DNA of 64,000 nt from Manis javanica (lineage: Eukaryota > Chordata > Mammalia > Pholidota > Manidae). A model generated the notes under the pieces. The model saw only the letters and a list, made by a program, of their open reading frames with translations. It made no database searches and was not told the origin of the DNA. The stretch spans positions 114,780,302 through 114,844,301 of the forward strand of contig NC_133164.1 of the NCBI RefSeq assembly GCF_040802235.1, in the 5' to 3' direction. Position numbers and translations under genes: made by a program. This document shows, piece after piece, positions 57,080 through 64,000 of the stretch (within the stretch, counting starts at the first letter, position 1; each line of letters opens with the position of its first letter).

Positions 57080-57135
57080 GTCAGTGTTTCCCAATTTTGG
57101 CATTATTGACCTTTTGATTCAGATAATTCTTTGTT
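57080..57135 (-). mobile_element. MER20 (hAT-Charlie) fragment
   Basis: AGTCAGTGTTTCCCAATTTT then GGCATTATTGACCTTTTGAT and TCAGATAATTCTTTGTTTGA match the reverse complement of the MER20 end ('...tctcaaccttggcactattgacattttgggccagataattctttgtt'). The rest is missing; an L1 starts right after, which probably truncated it. Confidence 0.6.
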
Positions 57136-57149
57136 TGAGGAGGTTGTTA

Positions 57150-58325
57150 TGTGTGTGTAATACCTCAAATCCTGTATAAAATTTAACTCAGAATAGATCA
57201 TAGAGCAAAATGTGAAAGCTGAAACTATAAAACTTCTAGAAGAAAATGCAGGAAAAAATATTTTGGTCTTGGATCAGTCTAAGATTTATTAGATACAATG
57301 TGAAATTACAATCTATAAATCTATAAAACAAACAAAAACATAAGTTGGACTTCTTCAAACTTTGAAATTCTTATCTTAGGAAGACACTGTTAAGAGAATG
57401 ATAACACAGACCACAGTCTGGGTTTGCAAAGCAAATACCTGATAAAGGTATAATATTCAGAATATATAAAGAACTTCCAAAACTCAATAAAAACCAAATA
57501 AGCATATTTAAAAAAAAAGGCTATATATTTGAATAAACACTTCATACAAAAAACATACATAAAAAAGGAAAGGTAATTATAAAATATTAAGCATCATTAA
57601 TGTGAGAGAAATGCAAATTAATACCACATTCTGATATAATCAGATGCCTATTAGAATGCCTAAATTTAAAGACAGATCATATCAAGTATTGGTGGGGATG
57701 TGGAGGAACTTGAACTCTCATGCATTCCTGGTGGGAATGAAAGAAGTAACAATTATTTTGGAAAAGAGTTTGTCAGTTTCTTAAAATTTAGCCATATACC
57801 CACTTCTCGATCCAGCCATTCCACTACTGTATATTTACCAAAGTAGAATGAAATCATATGTCCATACAAAGACTTATATAAACATATTTATTACTGTTTT
57901 ACTTGTTATAGCCTCAAAGTAGAAACCACCCAAATGTCTATAAACAGGTGAAAAGATACATTGTGATTAAGAAACCCATTAGATGTGTCTAAAAATAATT
58001 ATTTTGAGCAAAAGAAAATATCAAGAAAAAGTTTACATGCTGAATGCTTCTAAATATATAAAAGTCTATAATATCTTTGACTAGATCAGCAACTGTTGAG
58101 ACAATTGCATGAGATCTTAGTGGAGGGGTGGGAGGAAGTCTACACAAAAGGATAAAAGGAATCCTTTGGGTGTGATGAATATCTTCATTTTAAACATAAT
58201 TGAGATGATGGTTATAGAGTGTATACATTGATAAAACTTATTAAATATAAACTTCAAGTACATGGGGTTTATTCTATGTCAATTAGAACTCAGTAAATTG
58301 CTAGAAAAAGCAACCTACTTTTTAT
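57150..58325 (+). mobile_element. Old LINE-1 3' half with 3'UTR
   Basis: Ordered matches to L1 ORF2 C-terminus and 3'UTR: CTATAAAACTTCTAGAAGAA, GGACTTCTTCAAACTTTGAA, AAGCAAATACCTGATAAAGG, GAGAGAAATGCAAATTAATA, TGGTGGGGATGTGGAGGAAC, CTCATGCATTCCTGGTGGGA, CCATTCCACTACTGTATATT, AGTAGAAACCACCCAAATGT, ATGATGGTTATAGAGTGTAT and CTATGTCAATTAGAACTCAG. About 1.2 kb, plus orientation, with many stops. One of the clearest L1 copies here. Confidence 0.85.
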
Positions 58326-59469
58326 CAGACACCTTATTAGGAAAATAGGTGCATAATCTTTAATTCTTATGAATATTACTTAAAAGTGTACATTAGCATA
58401 TTCATTTTTAAAGTGAAGAAATAAAACTCAAAGGAATTATATGAACTATAGAAGGTTACACAACAAAGTTATAAATTTGGAATGAAGTTCATGCTTTCTG
58501 GCATCAAGGCAAAATTCTTCTAGGTAGTTTACTCTTTCCCAGTTTAAGTACCTCCCCCTCATTTGCATGGCACTTCCCCCAGCCTCATTTGAGCCTCCCC
58601 AGTTTCTAGAGTAAGTAATAAAAAAATGTAAATGCCCTCATCTTTTGCAGAGGTGAAGGACAGAGCCCCCGACTTGGATCCCCTCTGGCCCTAACCGACT
58701 TGAGCAGCTCTAACACCTTGGACACAAACACAGAGACCATGCCCCACACTCCCCAAACAGCAAAGACGAATGTGCCGTAGAACACAGGGATCTCCTTCTC
58801 ACTTAATCTGTCCCTAAACCCCTGTTCTCATTACCGACACTGTAGACTCCAGGTTGCCTTCTATCTTCACAATAGGCAGCCTAGTAGGAATGTTCTGAGT
58901 GTTTACGGTGTGTGCAACTGCCATCTTTTGCCTCAGAGAAAGAGAAGAGTCTGTATGGTGGATACGTTCAGGTGAGATGGAAGACCAAGTATTAGTGTCT
59001 CAAAGCATTTCTCTTTAATAGCAGGGATGCAAACATTTTTCTGTAATCAGGGACTGTTTTCAAGTCCATTTACTTCTTTTTCTTTGTGCTCTAATTTTTT
59101 TTGGAGGTTCAGATTTTTAGGGCAGAATTCACCTTAATATAGGTCTGGACATGATGTGATGGAAATGTGTTACTGATTATTTATCTTGACAACTCGATGC
59201 ATATTAAATACTAGAGTTGCATTTTTAAAGGAAATATTTAATATAATTTAAGTACTCTTGAGAAAACATAACATTCAGCCACATTGAAATTTCTATTAGA
59301 TTTTGATACATATTAGCATAATTTGTGTTTTACCAGTTAATTTTAAGAGTAATTTAAGAAAATATTTTTGAAGACACTCATTTTTTAAGTAGTTTCATTT
59401 ATGTATGGTTTTTTAAGAAATAACCAAACCATTTTTATATTTGCATATGGTTTATTTTATTTTTTGATA
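58326..59469. other. Intergenic, no gene recognised
   Basis: 58550-58860 is GC-richer, with LTR-like flavour (CCTCATTTGCATGGCAC, then AGTAATAAAAAAATG), but I could not assign it. The remainder is AT-rich. Confidence 0.35.
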
Positions 59470-59477
59470 CTCTAGAT

Positions 59478-59803
59478 CAAGGGTTAGCAAACTTTTCTAT
59501 AAAGTAACAGATAGAATTTGTTTTCAAGTTGTGGGCCATGCCATCCTCAGTTGCAGCTATTAAACTCTGCTGCTGTTTTAGTAGGAAAATAGCCACAGAT
59601 TATACATGAATGAGTGGGCTTGACTGGTTCTAAAAAAATTTAACTTTTGGACACTGAAATTCGCATACTGTACAGTTTTCAGGTATCATGAAAAATTGCT
59701 CTTCTTTTAATTATTTTCAACCACTTAAAACATATAAAAACATTTCTACTTTGAAAGCTGTGTGAAAACAAATGTCATGGGTCAGATTTGATTGAACCCT
59801 TTG
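59478..59803 (+). mobile_element. Non-autonomous hAT-Charlie transposon, longer copy
   Basis: Begins CAAGGGTTAGCAAACTTTTC and ends TTGATTGAACCCTTTG; the ends are inverted (CAAGGGTT versus AACCCTTTG). The hexamer CTAGAT lies just outside both ends (59472-59477 and 59804-59809), consistent with a hAT target-site duplication centred on CTAGA. The interior includes GTTGTGGGCCATGCCATCCT, TTGGACACTGAAATTCGCAT and TTCAACCACTTAAAACATAT. Same superfamily as 15840-16057, but this copy has a longer interior. No transposase. Confidence 0.75.
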
Positions 59804-60469
59804 CTAGATCACTATTCTCAGTGTAACATCATTTTTGTAAAAACTTTTATTACAATAACAAAATGGCTGATTTTGAAGAATTGAAATCAATACAAATAAA
59901 TGTTATAGAATAAATGTATACTTTTTTATGAATTATCTTTGTGTTTACTTTATTACTCATCCAAATATAACTATTCCATCAAATGTTCAAAGTAGAGGCA
60001 GTCAACTCTGATATTTTTCCAAATTTTAATCAAATAATTAACATAGCTTTGTACATTTTGTCCATGTGAATGTGTATTTGTCAAGGCAGGAAGATGTAAT
60101 GCATTTTATTCAACAGTTTGTTACTTGCCTTATAAGTTTTAAAGCTTATAATAAACTGTTGAATATGGTATGTTTTGGATGTTTTTCTCCTAAAGTGCAA
60201 TAGTGTGTTTCCTGTTTCTCTGTTTGCCTTGATCTAGTGATTTTCTTTCTGGAATTTATTTCTTGGCTAACACTGGCTTTTGTATCAGCCCATAGAATTC
60301 TTTCTACCTCTATACCTTTTTTGACAAATTTCTCAGGACTGTGTTCCAGAGCCAGACCTCTTTATTTCCTTGGTAACAGTCTATTGTGAAGGGTGGAAGA
60401 TGAGCAATGAATGGGAAGAGAGTGATTGTCCTTCACACTCTCAGTTAATAAAACAAGCAGACATGTCCA
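59804..60469. other. Intergenic, no gene recognised
   Basis: AT-rich sequence with no assigned feature. Confidence 0.4.
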
Positions 60470-60497
60470 CCTCTCTCTTTCTCTTTCAAGAGAGAGG
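60470..60497. repeat. Hairpin-forming CT/AG inverted repeat
   Basis: CCTCTCTCTT (60470-60479) and its exact reverse complement AAGAGAGAGG (60488-60497) flank an 8-base loop, just ahead of the TCTA microsatellite. Confidence 0.85.
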
Positions 60498-60531
60498 GAG
60501 ATAATATCTATCTATATATGTAGATCAGTCG

Positions 60532-60613
<82 letters not shown>
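60532..60613. repeat. (TCTA)n microsatellite, about 20 units
   Basis: Nearly pure 82-bp tetranucleotide run, preceded by imperfect TATCTA/GATC units. In one frame it reads as a repeated SIYL peptide, which is only a by-product. Tetranucleotide runs of this length are usually highly polymorphic. Confidence 0.98.
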
Positions 60614-60629
60614 ATCTGAGAGAGATCCC

Positions 60630-60955
60630 TCCTCTCTCCAGTTCTCAGTGGTTTAAACATAAGGGCTTGTCTTCTATTCATACATACCCATGCCTGGTCA
60701 GCGGGGGTGGACCCACTACATGTAGACCAAAGAGACCCAGGCTCAAAGAGCAGAGATCATGACAGTCACTGTTGCCAAGGTAAATCCCTACAGGTTCTTG
60801 CATTGGCAATGAAATGCATTGGCCTTAAAAGGTGCTTTCACATGGCTAACAACTCGCTGGACAGAAGGAGCCACACGGCTTACCCATCCACAAGGGGACC
60901 CAGAAGGTAGAGAGATAGGAGTATTTGGGAAACAGCAGTAATAACTACCACAGAC
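60630..60955. mobile_element. Ancient interspersed repeat, family undetermined
   Basis: AGTTCTCAGTGGTTTAAACA, CCCAGGCTCAAAGAGCAGAG, GCATTGGCAATGAAATGCAT then TGGCCTTAAAAGGTGC, TTCACATGGCTAACAACTCG and GGAAACAGCAGTAATAACTA then CCACAG follow a common old mammalian repeat that ends '...gaacagcactaatgtctaccaca'. The name and orientation are not certain. The TCTA run abuts it. Confidence 0.5.
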
Positions 60956-61809
60956 ATAGACAAACTTTGCAGTGTCTAATGTGTTTTCCTTTCAGGGTGC
61001 CTTAGTTCCCAGGGAGTCTCATCACCTGACTAAGACCAAGTGATCGTTCCTTTACTATTTTTCATCCCCCAAAGCCCAGGATTGTCTCCAAAGTGGGGGT
61101 GATTCAGTTGTCCTTGTGAAATTTGCACTGGGATGTGGATTAACCAGAAATGAAATTTAAGAAGTGTAAGAGATTTGAGGCCTGTTGTTTTGTTCATTGA
61201 ATCTTTTTGGGGGGAGAAGGGATGAAAGGCATTGCCCATAAACATGGGCTTAAAATTATGCTTGGTCTTTAGTTTGATTGTGATTGCTTATAAATATTTC
61301 AAATTTTATGTTCCATAATTGAAGATCATAGCAAAATGTATTTTTGGCTCTACTGAGGGCAGTGGAATTCTTTCTGAGTATTTGCATTATATCTTCTGAT
61401 GTCTTAATTTAAACATAATTTAAGAAGAGTTCTGGTTCTCACTCCAGCTAATATGGTGTAGCTTTAAAGGTGCCATTTGGGACTGATCATGTTTAACATA
61501 ATTCATTTTCTACTTACTTACATTTAGGTATTAATTTATTTCTGCTGGTGAGACCCAGATATGTATATAGAGTTAATTTTTTTGAAAAATGAGCATTGAT
61601 TTCCTGGACAGCATTTGATTATATTGCCATAGCTAAGTATGATAGTCAAAAAATGTTTTGATGAAATAAAAAGTAAAAAGAAAAACACAAAAAATACTTA
61701 CCAGTTCATTTTCTTGTAGGAAGGTGACGAGTGCAGAGGGCATAGCGAAGTGAGGGGAATGATAATAGAAGATGCTAAAAGCCACTGCTAACATTAATCA
61801 GCATCCATT
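60956..61809. other. Intergenic, no gene recognised
   Basis: Ordinary sequence with no supported gene or repeat. Confidence 0.4.
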
Positions 61810-61980
61810 ACAGGTTTAGGCACTAATTAGGCAACCTGCTTTCCTGACCTCATGTAACTGCCATAGCAGCTTGGTAAAGTGGGCATCTGTTATCTGAGGG
61901 ATCATGTGGTTATCCAGGGTCACAGATAACAAGAGTAAGCAAAGCAGGTGTGTCAGACCCCTGAGCTTTGGCTTTTCTAT
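61810..61980 (-). mobile_element. MIR SINE
   Basis: On the plus strand, AGTGGGCATCTGTTATCTGA then GTTATCCAGGGTCACAGATA and GTGTGTCAGACCCCTGAGCT match the reverse complement of MIR ('...acagatgaggaaactgaggc...aaggtcacacagct...'). The element is therefore on the minus strand. Diverged. Confidence 0.6.
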
Positions 61981-63179
61981 CATATTATTCCCAATCTCAG
62001 TATTTCCAGTGACATTTAACTGGGAAATCTATTCCCTCTTACCTGAAACCACAGAGTGAAATAACAAGCTCTGCAAAATATTCTAGGAGTCGGTTCTAAT
62101 GGGATAATTGCAAGATTAGCATCACCATGGATTCTGAGGCCTCATGTCTAAATTGCTCAAACTGGTCACTAGCTAGACAGCTAGTGCGGCCACAGGGGCT
62201 GGCACACCCCGAGGGAAGGGTGCAGCCACCGAGATACCGATGTGTTCATGGCACAAGATGAGCCATTCAGAAGACCAAGGATATTACCTCCAGTAGTGAT
62301 TCTGATTACCATAGAATTCAGTTAAGGTTTTTAGAGGCCAGAAGATGTGAAATATGTTCTTAGGCAAGAAGTTGGCCAGAGGAAATATACAATCTGCACA
62401 CTTGTGAAGATGGTAACAGGATATCAGCGGCAGTTAAAGATCCTGTAACATACGTTGGGGGACAAGAAGTCAGTGTACCAACAAGAGCAGCAGAAGGGGT
62501 CTCAGTGGTCTGCATTAGGAACAGTCACAGGCAGGGAGTTCCAGGCAAGACTGGGAACCCCATTACCCCCACTGAGAGGACTGACTTGGATGTCAAGGCA
62601 GGACCAGAGCAGCACTGACATCTTGAGTTTGGCCACACGTGGCTGCTAAAATATGAACCCCAGAGAAATAAGATGTGTAGCTCAACGTAACCGCACCATC
62701 TGGTCTTATGTGAACCTTCGTTTTATGTTCAATGAACAGATTAAAAATGATTTGCTATTAAGCACTGTTACAGCCACTGGGCCCGGCCTGTGTTCGTGCC
62801 GTATTTGTCTGTGACATCTTCCTCTCCTGCTGTGTGATCGATCATCTCAGAGCGTCTGCTCATACAGTGATAGAAGAGGGGTTCCGCTTTTAGCAAATAC
62901 AGCAAATCTACGGACTTTAAACAGACATTTAAGTTGAGATACTTGGTGAAAAAACAGTGATGAGAGAAAATAAAACCATTCCTTTGGTTTCTGATGAAAT
63001 GTGTTTCTTCTGGAAAACTGAAGATGGAATGGGGAGTAGCCAGAAATAAAGGACAGATAAGGATTTACTACAAACGGTGCTTATTTTCCTGAGAACAGTT
63101 TTTTCTTCTCACACAGTATCATGCATAACAATTTTCACTTTTCCTAGGAATCATAAAATGCCTAAGCAATATTATTCTG
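61981..63179. other. Intergenic, no gene recognised
   Basis: Moderate GC at 62140-62700 with a 64-codon frame; nothing recognisable. Confidence 0.4.
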
Positions 63180-63300
63180 TGAATATTTACTGCTGTGCAG
63201 AAATAGCCATGGTAAATTCTTGTCACAGAATCTCAGTTTTCTGATGTGTTCAAATGGGGAAGGTTGTGAAGACCAAGTCAGATTATTCAAGGATGAAGAT
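63180..63300 (+). mobile_element. Possible MIR core fragment
   Basis: GGTAAATTCTTGTCACAGAA then TCTCAGTTTTCTGATGTGTT then CAAATGGGGAAGGTTGTGA loosely follows the MIR core ('gcaagttacttaacctctctgagcctcagtttcctcatctgtaaaatgggga'). Confidence 0.35.
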
Positions 63301-64000
63301 TCAGTTTGCCTGTTTTTCTTATACCTTTTCTTTCCTTTGTCCATTTCAACGCTCCTTAACACCTATATTAAAGGATTAGAAGGTAAAAGGAGATTAAAAG
63401 AAATTCTTCACTTTCAGATGGTATTAATCTTTCATGTTATTAATCTCTCATTTATCATACCGCTGATCAAAACTGTATTGAACCTTTCCCTTTGCTGGGA
63501 AGCTGATGTTTTTTCTCTGTCAGATGTGTTTCTATTCTACAGTAACTTGCAGTTGGTTACTGTATTGCAAAAATAGTCATTTTGCAGGTTCATATATATC
63601 TAATGTTTATTAATATGCACAGCATGCTGATTATTTGTGATCTGCAATTATTTATACTAATGCTTTGTCATTGTATTATTTTTATGTGTGTTCCAGCTGG
63701 TGACTGTTTGGGATATCTTTAATTTTACAAAGTATTCTTCTTTTGAATTACATGCTTTGAAATCCTTTTGATGGTTACTGGCAATATAATACTACCAGTT
63801 ATTTGACACTAAAATGAAAGAGAACTATACCATATAATAGAAAAATATAGTGAGCCACAAATAGTTATGTTTAAATCTTAGTCAGAAGTAGCTGGACCTG
63901 TAAGAAAGAGGTTCTTTGATTGAATTTTTGTTTTTGTGGTTGAGGGACTGCCTTTCACAGATGCTTCTGCCCCTCACTCATTGTCACTTTTAAAAGAGTT
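63301..64000. other. Intergenic, no gene recognised
   Basis: AT-rich tail of the window. A 118-codon frame (63220-63576) without family resemblance is the only notable ORF. Confidence 0.4.

Noticed and set aside
58550-58860. Possible LTR or promoter fragment
   Set aside because: An AATAAA-like run and GC-rich text suggested an LTR, but no family start/end or polyadenylation layout could be matched.
60426-60656. 76-codon frame with repeated SIYL
   Set aside because: Translation of the TCTA microsatellite, not a gene.

Overview
This is nuclear DNA from a placental mammal. The evidence is dense, very old mammalian repeats (LINE-1, LINE-2, MIR, MaLR-type LTR, hAT and Tigger-like DNA transposons, an ERV-L-like pol relic), AT-rich intergenic composition, long GT and TCTA microsatellites, and a processed pseudogene of a mitochondrial tRNA synthetase. 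No Alu, rodent B1/B2, carnivore tRNA-Lys SINE, ruminant Bov or other young lineage SINE was recognised. A LINE-1 3' tail family present twice (20.3 kb and 48.7 kb) may be lineage specific, but it does not let me name the species with confidence.

I find no intact protein-coding gene, tRNA, rRNA or CRISPR array. The window reads as a gene desert or part of a very large intron. Layout: 0.7-1.4 kb LINE-2; 2.0-2.2 kb a small isolated CpG-rich block; 4.2 kb MIR; 4.8-5.1 kb old L1-like fragment; 6.1-6.4 kb MaLR-type LTR; 7.5-8.2 kb L2/CR1-group LINE; 11 kb and 13.4-13.85 kb old L1; 14.1-16.3 kb LINE-2 pieces, one split by a hAT element; 20.1-22.5 kb an old L1 5'-region fragment carrying two nested insertions; 22.5-23.5 kb an L1 3' end; 23.57-24.92 kb a decayed retrocopy of YARS2 whose 5' half is still a CpG island; 33 kb a Tigger-like element bounded by TA; 35.8-36.6 kb an LTR-like repeat; 38.6-39.4 kb an L1 reverse-transcriptase fragment; 44.6-45.3 kb an L1 fragment; 45.3-48.5 kb a minus-strand ERV-L-like pol relic; 48.7-48.8 kb the second young-looking L1 tail; 51.6-52.8 kb and 57.2-58.3 kb old L1; 59.5 kb hAT; 60.5-60.6 kb TCTA repeat; 60.6-60.95 kb an old repeat; 61.8 kb MIR.

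The observations most worth following are the YARS2 retrocopy with its retained CpG island, an exact 104-bp duplication (111 bp with one mismatch) at 50.9 and 53.1 kb outside any recognised mobile element, a 49-bp near-exact direct repeat inside an ancient L1 segment, and a repeated reverse-transcriptase segment within the ERV-L-like relic. Family names and edges come from reading and recollection, not from a RepeatMasker run, so edges are approximate unless stated. No new molecular system was identified.
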